A stretch of 9,408 bases of DNA, from positions 1-9,408 of the forward strand of contig JAISYY010000235.1 in NCBI GenBank assembly GCA_031269635.1. Reading direction: 5' to 3'. The position numbers were made by a program, and so were the translations under genes. The notes under the pieces are model-generated. The model saw only the letters and a program-made list of their open reading frames with translations. It had not been told where the DNA came from and did not search any database. Positions 1-7,401 of the stretch are shown here, one piece after another. Source of the DNA: Tannerella sp. GTDB taxonomy: Bacteria; Bacteroidota; Bacteroidia; Bacteroidales; Tannerellaceae. Within the stretch, counting starts at the first letter, position 1; each line of letters starts with the position of its first letter.

Positions 1-2810
1 ATTTTTTGCATTTTCACATTCCAGGCCGAAAGATTTAAAAATATGCCGGAAATGGGCGTTTTATTGTCTATCCTGACGACCATTTCTATTTTTTTTGTCT
101 CTCCCGCAGAGAGCCAGAAAAAATTATCGGACAGGTAATATTCATTCTCTTCGTTTATATCCAGCTGCGTCATAAACGCAGGATGCTTACCCGTATTTTT
201 CACTTCAACAGCAATCACAAGCCTGTCCGAAGTGCGGTTTTTTACTTTTGCTTCCGTAATTTCCAGTTTCGTTCCGGTCTTTGCCATAACAGGTTTCAAC
301 CACGGTCCTTTATCGAATGACGGCCATGCTTGCGGTTCATTGACATATTTGTTCTTATATCCGTTATTATCCATCAATGTCGTGCTTCGGGGCCAATATA
401 CCGAACGCGACACGAGTTTCCCGCCGGCATCGAACATTTCCGAAAGCACAATAAAATATCTGTCGCGATATGATTCCGGGATTATAAAAGATATTTTTTC
501 CTGTTTTGCGAGGCTAACACCTTTACCGGCGTTCACGGTCTGCGAACCGGTATAAAAAGGTTTAAAGGCGTCGTCCAGAACCGTCAGTTTGACAGTGGTG
601 CCGGGATATGCGTTGTCACTGTGGTTGATGACAAACGGCTCTATTTCGACCGTATCCCCCGAAGCCCAAAGCAACCGTTCCATAAGGGCAAAAACATGTG
701 TCTGTTCAAAACATCTTTTGGTGAAATAATACGGCGCAACAGGCTGTCCGTGCCCATCTACCAGCATGATTGCCGAAAACACAGGCCACATGCGGTTGAA
801 TACCCAATACAGCAAGCCGGTGGAATTGGGATAATTTGAGAACATGCCATCGGTTAAAACCTGGTAAAATTCTCCTGCGCCTATCTGGGTAGCTTCCGAA
901 AGCGATTCGATGGATGGATTTTTCATGTCGTCAATATGTGAAGCGCGACTTAACATCCGCGGCACACGCGACGGATTATATTCGGCAAAATGATGAATGA
1001 TTTCTTTATGATTTTTGACGAAATCATCCGAATACATGTTTCCCAAACCGGCAAATTCTTTCGCATCGACTACCCTTCTAAGGTTTTTCGGACTGGGTAT
1101 GGAATGTATTCCTGTCTCCGAAATGAACGGCACATATTTATAAAGCCGGGCATACCACGAAGGATCCATGTCCGGATACAAATGAGCGTTTCCGGCGGCC
1201 GACGACGAACGGCTGTAAAACCGCGCCGGGTCAAACCGCCTGACATATCTTTCGGTTATTCCCGTCACCGTGGAATTTGTCGATGCATACGGATTCATCC
1301 CGTTGCCGCCGTTCCACAGTGCAAGGGAAGGCTGGTTGCGCAGGCGGTAAACATTTTGCATCACATGCGCTTCGACTACGTCCTGCGGCCAGTTCGGCGT
1401 TACGACATGACTGATCTGAAAATCCTGCCATACCATGATTCCCATACGGTTGCAGTAATGATAAAACTCGTTCGATTCCTGCGCACCCGAACCCCATACG
1501 CGCAACATTTGAATACCGGCATTGTCGGCCATCTCAAGAAGCCATTTATAACGTTCGGCGGTCAAATCCAGCAGCCAGTCCGCCGGCATCCAGTTAGCGC
1601 CCCTTACAAACATCGGCTCCCCGTTGATAACAAAATGCCAGTTTTCCCATTCTTCTTCCACCTGAAGGCCTGCAGTCCGCTTCCTTTCGATGGTACGGAT
1701 GCCGAAATCGAAAACAATTTCGTCGAGAGGCATGTTTCCTTCGGATAAAACAAGCCTGACCTCATAGAGTTCCGGCTCGCCCATGCCGTTAGGCCACCAC
1801 AAACGCGGATTTTCCATTTCAAACTGTTCGTTTATCCATGTACGGCCTTCAAACGTATGTATCGGTATGGTTTTCACAAAGGTTTTTTTCCCGCCGGATA
1901 AAAATTCGATATGTAAAGCCAGCGGTTTATTGACCGGTTTAAGTTTCGTGGCGGGAACGCCCCGCGACAAGATGGCGTTTCCCCACGGATGCATTTTATA
2001 CCGGAGCGTGTGAGCATTGACAAACAATTCGGCGGAAAATGACAGTACGGCTTTACCGGGCAGTATTTTTTCGGTCACCAGATAAGGCCTTTCGATGTGT
2101 ATCGCAGGGACGGTCTCTATGCGTACGCCTCTCCACATCCCCAGCGTATAATAATGTTCGGCGCCCGTACCTCCCGTAAATGCCCAGCCTTTGACTACCG
2201 GGGCGCCTTCGCCCCGTTTGGCTCCGTCAACGGCAAAAAGTCCGTCCGCCGGAAAATAATATTTTCTGATTTCCGGACGCCTGTTTCCCGATTCTACTTC
2301 TACGACGATCGTATTCTTTTGCCCGTCCCTGAGTTTAGAGCTTATTTCAATTTGCGGACCGCCAAACATGCCTTCGTGCCTGCCCAGCAGTTCCCCGTTC
2401 AACCATATCCGGGAAAAATAATCCAGTCCGTCGAAACACAGAAACACATAGTTTCCATTCGTTGCCGGTAATTCAAACTCTTTCCGGTAATACCACAGTT
2501 TGTCTTCGACCCATTCATACAGTTTACTGTTTTCGTGAGCGTAAGGATGCGGCAGTTTTCCGGCCTTGTACAGCGCCCATTGAATACTCACAGGATATGC
2601 GACAGTTATCCCGTCCCTGATGTCCGGCAATTCCGGAACGGATACGATTGCCGAATCCGAATAACTCAAATGCCAATCGGCCGACAAGTCAAGATGCCGG
2701 TTTCCGCCGGTACGGGGAGTGATGTAATAGGGCTGCCACAATTTTCCGGTTTCCTGCGCAAGCAGACCGGTACATACAATAATAAATGATAACAGGATTA
2801 CTGGTTTCAT
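1..2810 (-). CDS. Secreted GH2 glycoside hydrolase, copy B, acid/base Glu replaced by Gly (3' end cut by window)
   Basis: The frame starts with ATG at 2810 and stays open to position 1, giving 936 codons. The visible end (SAWNVKMQK) aligns with the last residues of copy A, so only a few residues should be missing. Residues 1-19 (MKPVILLSFIIVCTGLLAQ) form a Sec signal peptide, so the protein is probably periplasmic. Next come the GH2 jelly-roll sugar-binding domain (WYYRKEF, WLNGELLG, GMWRGVRIE), an Ig-like domain, the TIM barrel (RGANWMPAD, RVWGSG, GIMVWQDF) and C-terminal Ig-like domains (LSDNFFWLSAGE). The nucleophile motif SETGIHS is intact (Glu565). At the acid/base site the sequence is WNGGNGMNP, with Gly504 (codon GGG) where copy A and active relatives have Glu. 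About 15 extra residues sit near 171-203 compared with copy A. It lies 10 bases after copy A and is surely co-transcribed. The closest look is to beta-mannosidase / exo-beta-glucosaminidase types. The family is certain; the substrate is unknown and activity is doubtful. Confidence 0.93.
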   Translation of the reverse strand, partial: MKPVILLSFIIVCTGLLAQETGKLWQPYYITPRTGGNRHLDLSADWHLSYSDSAIVSVPELPDIRDGITVAYPVSIQWALYKAGKLPHPYAHENSKLYEWVEDKLWYYRKEFELPATNGNYVFLCFDGLDYFSRIWLNGELLGRHEGMFGGPQIEISSKLRDGQKNTIVVEVESGNRRPEIRKYYFPADGLFAVDGAKRGEGAPVVKGWAFTGGTGAEHYYTLGMWRGVRIETVPAIHIERPYLVTEKILPGKAVLSFSAELFVNAHTLRYKMHPWGNAILSRGVPATKLKPVNKPLALHIEFLSGGKKTFVKTIPIHTFEGRTWINEQFEMENPRLWWPNGMGEPELYEVRLVLSEGNMPLDEIVFDFGIRTIERKRTAGLQVEEEWENWHFVINGEPMFVRGANWMPADWLLDLTAERYKWLLEMADNAGIQMLRVWGSGAQESNEFYHYCNRMGIMVWQDFQISHVVTPNWPQDVVEAHVMQNVYRLRNQPSLALWNGGNGMNPYASTNSTVTGITERYVRRFDPARFYSRSSSAAGNAHLYPDMDPSWYARLYKYVPFISETGIHSIPSPKNLRRVVDAKEFAGLGNMYSDDFVKNHKEIIHHFAEYNPSRVPRMLSRASHIDDMKNPSIESLSEATQIGAGEFYQVLTDGMFSNYPNSTGLLYWVFNRMWPVFSAIMLVDGHGQPVAPYYFTKRCFEQTHVFALMERLLWASGDTVEIEPFVINHSDNAYPGTTVKLTVLDDAFKPFYTGSQTVNAGKGVSLAKQEKISFIIPESYRDRYFIVLSEMFDAGGKLVSRSVYWPRSTTLMDNNGYKNKYVNEPQAWPSFDKGPWLKPVMAKTGTKLEITEAKVKNRTSDRLVIAVEVKNTGKHPAFMTQLDINEENEYYLSDNFFWLSAGETKKIEMVVRIDNKTPISGIFLNLSAWNVKMQK

Positions 2811-2820
2811 AAGGCAAGTA
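2811..2820 (-). other. 10-base spacer between the two GH2 genes
   Basis: Only ten bases separate the TAA of copy A (2821-2823) from the ATG of copy B (2808-2810). On the minus strand they read TACTTGCCTT, with no Shine-Dalgarno match and no room for a promoter or terminator. This supports one transcript, and possibly re-initiation by ribosomes finishing copy A. Confidence 0.7.
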
Positions 2821-5622
2821 TTATTTCCGGATTTTTACGTTTTTCACTACTTTTCCTGCATTCCACGAAACAAGCAGAAGGTTAAAGTTCCCCTGCGCCG
2901 GATCTTCACGCAGGTTTATCTCCATTGTGATTTCTTTCGATTCCCCGGGAGCAAGCCAGAAATAATTGTCGCTTGCAAAAAACAGGCTTTTGACCGGTTC
3001 CAAGTCAAAATAAGTCATCGGCGAGGGATATTTCCCCTTGTTTCCAACTGTAAAAGATATGGAAACAAGGTTGTCCCTTATTTCATGGACCTGTATCCCG
3101 GAAATTTCAAGAGAAGTCTTGCGCTTCGCTACGGTTGGTTTCAGCCACGGGCCGTTTGCCAGTGCAGGCCAGTCGGTTGGTTTCGTGCTGAATTTCCCGT
3201 AGAAATCGGGGTCTTCCATCTGTTTGATTGTGCGCGGCCAGTATTCGGCTCGCGAAATCTCCCTGCCCGTTCCGTCATATAAGGTTGCTATCGCGAAGAA
3301 GAATTTTTCCCTGTAATTGTCCGGTATTTTAAATTCTCCGAGATGAACGCCCGATACCGATGTCCCTTCCGCTATCCGCAACGTATGTTCCTGCTTCCAT
3401 AATTCATTGAACCGGTCATCCAGCAGACGCACCTCAACTTTTCCGTCAATAGCCGGTTGATTGACTCCGTTCAACACCTTTATCCCTACCGGGAAAATCT
3501 CGCCGGGCGCCCAAAGAAGCCGTTTCACATCGACGGTTATGCGTGTCGGAGCGTACGTGCGCTTCAAAAAGTAATAAGGCGCCGAAGGCTGTCCGAACCC
3601 GTCCACCAAATGTATGGCCGCCACAACAGGCCACGGACGCTTATATACCCACGGCATCAGTCCTGCCGTTACGGGATAGTTGCTTTGAACAACTTCCGAC
3701 ATCACTTGATAAAACTCGCCCGCACCGATCTGCGTCGCTTCGGCGATGGCTTCTATCGCCGGTTTGGCCATGTTGTCGATATGTGAAGCGCGGCTTAACA
3801 TCCTCGGCACCCGCGACGGATGGTATTCCGCAAAATGCTGTACAAATTCGGGATGCCCCGCTGCAAAATCTTTTTCGTACATACCGCTCAAATCTGCAAG
3901 TTCGCCGGCTTTGACCACCTCCCGGATGTTCCCGGCGTCAGTTATGGAATGGATTCCCGTCTCCGAAATGTAAGGCACCAAGTCATAACTTTTATACCAC
4001 GCCGGATCCCAGTCGGGATATGTATGCAAAGAGCCGTTGTCGGGAGACGTGCGTACGAAGAACCGCGTGGGATCGAAAATGGCCAGGCTGCGTTCCAGTA
4101 TCCCGACAGAAGCGGCATTCCCGTAAGAATAGGGGTTAAATTCATTCCCACCGCACCAGACGACCAGCGAGGGTTGGTTGCGCAGCCTGAAAATAGTCCG
4201 GCAAACCTGCGCTTCCCATACTTCCTGGGGCCATTCCGGTGTGTCGAAGTTGGCGATATTGAAATCCTGCCAAACCATTATGCCGTACTTGTTACATGCG
4301 TCGTAAAATTCGTTGCTTTCATGCAAACCACTTCCCCAGATACGGAACATCTGAATCCCGGCGTTTTTTGCCATACGAACGGCCCAGTCGTACTTATCGG
4401 CCGTCAAGTCATACAGTGCATCGACCGGCATCCAGTTGATGCCTTTGACAAATATTTTTTTCCCGTTTACTACAAACTGCCAGTTCTGCCAGCGATCTGC
4501 CGTACGGATGCCTGCCGTACGGAGATGTTCTATCTTGCGCACGCCGAAATCGAAACTTATCCGGTCAACCGCCTTGCCGTTTACTTTCAGCGTGATTTCC
4601 GCCAGATAATAATCCGGATTCCCCAGTCCGTTGGGGTACCATAATTTGGGCCGGTCGAACTCGACCGTTTCTTCCATGAAACATCTTCCTTCGATGACGT
4701 AAGGCGAAAATTCTTTTACAAGCGCCTTTGCGCCATCCTTACCGGTCAATTCCAGCAAAACCGTCAGCCGGTCTTTTACGGGCGCATTTTTTCTGTTATT
4801 GTCCAGTTGCGCTCCTTTCCATGGATGAAGGGTATAATCGCCGGAATTTTTACCGGAAAATATCTCCGCTTCGAATCCGAGTACGGCACGGCCGTTTTCA
4901 ACAGACCGGGTATAGAGGAATGGCCGTTCCAGATGATACGAAGGAACAATTTCTATCCGCACGCCCCGCCACAGTCCCAGATTGAAATACGGTTCCATAG
5001 CGCTTCCCCCGGTCAGGAACCATCCTTTCACGATTTCCCCCGGTTTGTTCCAGATAAATCCGGGATTCCCGTAATTGGCGGAAAGGACTTCTACCAGCAA
5101 TTCGTTTCCGGCTCCGTATTTTACCGTTTTACTTATATCAACGGAGGGGCCGCCGAATATGCCCCTGTGAGTTCCCAGCAACACGCCGTTCAGCCAGACT
5201 TTTGCGAAATAGTCGATCCCGTCGAAATTCAGCAGGATATTATCGCCTCCGGCCTGTTCCGGAATGGTAAAGTTTTTCCTGTAATACCATACTTTCTGCT
5301 CCAGTTTTTCATGATCGCGGGCATTGAGATGTGCATACGGATCGCCCAGTTTGCCGGCTTTGAAGTTTGCCATCTGAACAGAGGTGGGATACGAGACCTT
5401 GATCCAGTCATTGTCATCAAGTTCCTTAATGTCGGCAACAGGATTGTCTTCGGACGCAAGTTGCCAGTCGGCAGAAAGATCAACGTGCCGGACGCCGCTA
5501 CGCGGAAAAACATAATAAGGCGATTCCAGTTGCCTGACAACATCCTGCGCCTTCATTCCACCGGACATCATGCCCGATACGGCCGCCACTACTGCGATTA
5601 AAATTAATTTTTTCATTTCCAT
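2821..5622 (-). CDS. Secreted GH2 glycoside hydrolase, copy A (beta-mannosidase / exo-glucosaminidase-like)
   Basis: This complete 933-residue enzyme should remove non-reducing-end beta-linked sugars from oligosaccharides in the periplasm. Residues 1-26 are a Sec signal peptide ending in KAQ; no lipobox cysteine is present. The order is sugar-binding jelly roll (about 40-215; WYYRKNF, WLNGVLLG, GLWRGVRIE), Ig-like domain (about 220-375), TIM barrel (about 385-690; VKGINWMPVD, RIWGSG, GIMVWQDF), then C-terminal Ig-like domains with SDNYFWLAPGESKEI, a pattern known from mannosidase and glucosaminidase relatives. The predicted general acid/base is Glu494 in WCGGNEFNP and the nucleophile is Glu554 in SETGIHS. 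The 60-residue gap fits a retaining GH2. Annotators might call it beta-galactosidase or beta-mannosidase; the sequence alone does not decide. Met1 (5622) and Met3 (5616) are both possible starts; Met3 gives the more usual MKK signal-peptide beginning. It follows the susD-like gene after a 323-base spacer and precedes its paralog by 10 bases. Confidence 0.96.
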   Translation of the reverse strand: MEMKKLILIAVVAAVSGMMSGGMKAQDVVRQLESPYYVFPRSGVRHVDLSADWQLASEDNPVADIKELDDNDWIKVSYPTSVQMANFKAGKLGDPYAHLNARDHEKLEQKVWYYRKNFTIPEQAGGDNILLNFDGIDYFAKVWLNGVLLGTHRGIFGGPSVDISKTVKYGAGNELLVEVLSANYGNPGFIWNKPGEIVKGWFLTGGSAMEPYFNLGLWRGVRIEIVPSYHLERPFLYTRSVENGRAVLGFEAEIFSGKNSGDYTLHPWKGAQLDNNRKNAPVKDRLTVLLELTGKDGAKALVKEFSPYVIEGRCFMEETVEFDRPKLWYPNGLGNPDYYLAEITLKVNGKAVDRISFDFGVRKIEHLRTAGIRTADRWQNWQFVVNGKKIFVKGINWMPVDALYDLTADKYDWAVRMAKNAGIQMFRIWGSGLHESNEFYDACNKYGIMVWQDFNIANFDTPEWPQEVWEAQVCRTIFRLRNQPSLVVWCGGNEFNPYSYGNAASVGILERSLAIFDPTRFFVRTSPDNGSLHTYPDWDPAWYKSYDLVPYISETGIHSITDAGNIREVVKAGELADLSGMYEKDFAAGHPEFVQHFAEYHPSRVPRMLSRASHIDNMAKPAIEAIAEATQIGAGEFYQVMSEVVQSNYPVTAGLMPWVYKRPWPVVAAIHLVDGFGQPSAPYYFLKRTYAPTRITVDVKRLLWAPGEIFPVGIKVLNGVNQPAIDGKVEVRLLDDRFNELWKQEHTLRIAEGTSVSGVHLGEFKIPDNYREKFFFAIATLYDGTGREISRAEYWPRTIKQMEDPDFYGKFSTKPTDWPALANGPWLKPTVAKRKTSLEISGIQVHEIRDNLVSISFTVGNKGKYPSPMTYFDLEPVKSLFFASDNYFWLAPGESKEITMEINLREDPAQGNFNLLLVSWNAGKVVKNVKIRK

Positions 5623-5648
5623 TTACTTTTAATTTTTAATTCTTTCAT
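5613..5648 (-). other. Possible 11-codon leader ORF overlapping the GH2 start
   Basis: On the minus strand an ATG at 5648 opens an 11-codon frame (MKELKIKSKWK) whose TGA stop (5613-5615) overlaps the second in-frame ATG of GH2 copy A (5614-5616) as ATGA. If translated, it would deliver ribosomes directly to Met3 of the hydrolase, a coupling arrangement common in operons. The stretch is very A-rich, so the frame could be chance. No ribosome-binding site can be recognised in front of it. Confidence 0.2.
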
Positions 5649-5651
5649 TTT
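5623..5651 (-). promoter_or_regulatory. A/T-rich translation leader of GH2 copy A
   Basis: The 29 bases before the hydrolase start contain 26 A/T and no C on the minus strand, in sharp contrast to the GC-richer sequence on either side. Unstructured A-rich leaders in place of a Shine-Dalgarno site are typical of Bacteroidota genes. No convincing TAnnTTTG promoter element was found at a suitable distance. Confidence 0.5.
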
Positions 5652-5655
5652 TCAG

Positions 5656-5844
5656 TTAAGAAAAAGTTTGAAAATCCTTCGAACCGGAAATATTCGGGAT
5701 GTTGTCTCCCGAACATTCCGGACGAAAGGACAGCGCCTCAAAATTTGTCTCCAGGAAATCGTCGACAGTAATCCAAATATTATCGACGGTAACCCGACTG
5801 TCGAAATACCGGATTGCCCCAGGTTTCCCCACATGCCGGGAACG
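5656..5844 (-). pseudogene. Possible gene relic between susD-like gene and GH2 (no start codon)
   Basis: This minus-strand frame runs 62 codons from just after a TAA (5845-5847) to a TAA at 5656-5658, with no ATG. Its translation looks protein-like (for example VTVDNIWITVDDFLE and SGDNIPNISGSKDFQ), acidic and aromatic as in exported Bacteroidota proteins, with codons like those of the flanking genes. A second gene-like stretch (FDYVDFQFKLQYLL, about 5930-5886) lies just after the SusD stop in a different frame, as if one coding region had been broken by frameshifts. PULs often carry a SusE-like or other surface glycan-binding lipoprotein at this position, so a decayed one is a reasonable guess, but no family can be recognised. 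The alternative is plain non-coding spacer. An ATG-started ORF in another frame (5834-5652) looks less protein-like. Confidence 0.28.
5762..5804. repeat. Short direct and inverted repeat cluster in the spacer
   Basis: TCGACAGTAATCC (5762-5774) recurs as TCGACGGTAACCC (5783-5795) with 11 of 13 matches and a period of 21 bases. In addition TCGACAGT (5762-5769) is the perfect inverted complement of ACTGTCGA (5797-5804), separated by 27 bases. If the stretch was once coding, the direct repeat corresponds to a 7-residue repeat (VTVDNIW / ITVDDFL). It could otherwise be an operator or weak RNA hairpin. The function is unknown. Confidence 0.35.
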
Positions 5845-5848
5845 TTAC

Positions 5849-5890
5849 CTCCGCAGCCGGCCGGGGACGTTGGCAGCGGCCGGCTCGGAG
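5849..5890 (-). promoter_or_regulatory. Strong GC-rich stem-loop downstream of the susD-like gene
   Basis: CTCCG + C + AGCCGGCCG (5849-5863 on the plus strand) pairs with CGGCCGGCT + CGGAG (5877-5890). This forms a 14-base-pair stem with a single bulged base (5854) and a 13-base loop. In the transcript it lies about 55 bases after the SusD stop codon. No U-run follows the 3' arm, so it is not a standard intrinsic terminator. A likely role is protecting the 3' end of a susC-susD message from decay, or partial attenuation, so that binding/transport proteins outnumber the downstream enzymes. The role is inferred; the stem itself is plain in the sequence. Confidence 0.6.
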
Positions 5891-5945
5891 TAAATACTGC
5901 AATTTGAATTGAAAATCGACATAGTCAAATGCAGCCGTCTCCCGG

Positions 5946-7385
5946 TTAATATCCCGGATTCTGATCTTTAACAGGATCTATTGCCAAATTATAATTAGTC
6001 TCATTATCCGGAATAGGCCAAAGATAATGTTTTTCCTGAACGTCCAATCCTTTTACCGCCTTAATTTGTTGAACGGATATGCCCAGGCGTTTCAGGTCGT
6101 ACCAGCGCTTACCCTCAAAAACCGTTTCATAACCGCGTTCCAGAACGACTCTGTCAATAAAAGCGTTTACATTTGCGAAATCAGACGTACTAAAATCAAT
6201 CTCCGAAGTTTCCTTCGACGGTTTTCCGTAAGCCCTGCGCCTCACCTGATTAAGCGCATCGACCGCCGCAGCCGTCACCCCGTTCACTCTCGCCTCAACT
6301 TCGGCATACCACAATAAAATTTCCGCATAACGATAATAAGGCATATCATTGGCACCGCCGTTTGTCGTAGCTTCCCTGTCCTGGAATTTTTTATTCAGCA
6401 GGGACGTTGCCGAAGGAGCGTTACTGTTGGTGTACCAGTTATACGAATACCTCAGATCCTCACTGTCCCAGTCCCGGATAATCGGGTTTGTGGTTTCGGT
6501 ATATTGCCCCATCCAGCCATATCCGTGAAGATAGGGCGAACTTGCATGATGAGCAAGAGGAGGAATGGCATTTCCCTGTAACAGGCGGGTATATTTAAAG
6601 TAAAAAACTTTCTCGGGAGATGCGGCAACATTTATTCCGAACAGTTTTGAATCGAAATCATCGGGAACGGATATTTCTACCAGTCCGAACTTTCCGGATT
6701 GAATCACGGCTTTGGCGGCCGACAAGGCTTCATCGTACTTTTTAAGCCACAGATAGACCTCCGTCAGCAGGGCATTTGCCGATCCTGCGACAGGCGCCCC
6801 TTCCAGCCTCGGAACATCCGTGAGATTATCGCGGGCTAACAGTAAATCCTCCAGAATCAAGTTCCATACTTCAGCCTCCGATGCCCTTGGCACCTCCATT
6901 TCAGACATGTTTTTTTCGGTGCGGATCGGAATGCCGCCCCAGTTCCTGACTAATTGCAGATAGCAAAACGCCCTCATGAAATAGGCTTCTCCGATAAAAG
7001 TTTTCTTCTGGGCATCCGTCAACTCCTTTCCTTCCGGAATACGCTGAATACAAATATTGGCATTCCGGATAGCGCGATAGGTAGCAGACCATACGCCTTT
7101 GATACGTGATATGTTCGTTATATCCAGACCCACATAAGTGGAAAGGATAGCATACGAGCCTCTTCCATTGACCATGTCACTCGATGATTCGTTAAGCGCC
7201 CAGTAATAACCCATGATATCCAACCAATGGAAACAGGGATATATCGCATTCAATGCGGCGCCTACTTCGGCGGAAGTATTGTAAAATGTCTCAACCGCGA
7301 TGGATTTCGGATTTTCCTCCAGCATATCCGCACACGAAACCGATAGCACGCCCAGTAAAATGATTGAAAATATTTTAGTTTTCAT
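5946..7385 (-). CDS. susD-like: SusD/RagB-family surface glycan-binding lipoprotein
   Basis: This complete 479-residue protein should be the lipid-anchored lid that binds glycan at the cell surface and hands it to its SusC partner. Residues 1-17 are a lipoprotein signal peptide, with Cys18 (LSVSC) as the lipidation site, followed by the ADMLEENP start that resembles other SusD proteins. The N-terminal SusD region covers about 20-200 and includes the family motif AYFMRAFCYLQL (from residue 134), followed by VRNWGGIP. The C-terminal region has YRYAEILLWYAEVE, then ERGYETVFEGKRWYDLKRLG (from residue 416) and the usual ending DQNPGY. It is at the short end for the family, which is often 500-600 residues, but no key motif is missing. 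It starts 16 bases after the SusC stop, the usual obligate pairing. Family assignment is very secure; the ligand cannot be read from the sequence. Confidence 0.97.
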   Translation of the reverse strand: MKTKIFSIILLGVLSVSCADMLEENPKSIAVETFYNTSAEVGAALNAIYPCFHWLDIMGYYWALNESSSDMVNGRGSYAILSTYVGLDITNISRIKGVWSATYRAIRNANICIQRIPEGKELTDAQKKTFIGEAYFMRAFCYLQLVRNWGGIPIRTEKNMSEMEVPRASEAEVWNLILEDLLLARDNLTDVPRLEGAPVAGSANALLTEVYLWLKKYDEALSAAKAVIQSGKFGLVEISVPDDFDSKLFGINVAASPEKVFYFKYTRLLQGNAIPPLAHHASSPYLHGYGWMGQYTETTNPIIRDWDSEDLRYSYNWYTNSNAPSATSLLNKKFQDREATTNGGANDMPYYRYAEILLWYAEVEARVNGVTAAAVDALNQVRRRAYGKPSKETSEIDFSTSDFANVNAFIDRVVLERGYETVFEGKRWYDLKRLGISVQQIKAVKGLDVQEKHYLWPIPDNETNYNLAIDPVKDQNPGY

Positions 7386-7401
7386 ATTGATAATTTATAA
7401 T
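7386..7401 (-). promoter_or_regulatory. A/T-rich spacer and leader of the susD-like gene
   Basis: The 16 bases between the SusC TAA and the SusD ATG contain 15 A/T. There is no Shine-Dalgarno site, in keeping with Bacteroidota initiation signals, and the spacing implies co-transcription with susC. Confidence 0.5.

Noticed and set aside
1..2810. Copy B as a frameshifted pseudogene
   Set aside because: Codon-by-codon checks at several points (start, acid/base, nucleophile, C-terminal region, edge) stay in one frame with no stop. The gene simply runs off the window.
3820..5601. Long plus-strand frames of 264-274 codons antisense to GH2 copy A (3820-4644 and 4807-5601)
   Set aside because: They mirror the codon structure of the hydrolase on the other strand. 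Similar frames appear antisense to copy B (990-1748), as expected when homologous genes cast matching shadows.
5652..5834. 60-codon ATG-started minus-strand ORF in the susD-GH2 spacer
   Set aside because: Its translation is rich in Arg, Ile and Ser without protein-like pattern, and the neighbouring frame over the same bases reads much more like coding sequence. I do not call it a gene.
5849..5890. Rho-independent terminator after susD
   Set aside because: The stem is strong, but the bases after its 3' arm in the transcript (GUAACGUUCCCGG) contain no U-run, so it is listed only as a stem-loop.
5623..5945. Internal promoter for the GH2 genes
   Set aside because: I looked for the Bacteroidota TAnnTTTG element with an upstream TTTG on the minus strand and found no match with acceptable spacing. 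The near match around AATATTTGG is out of register.
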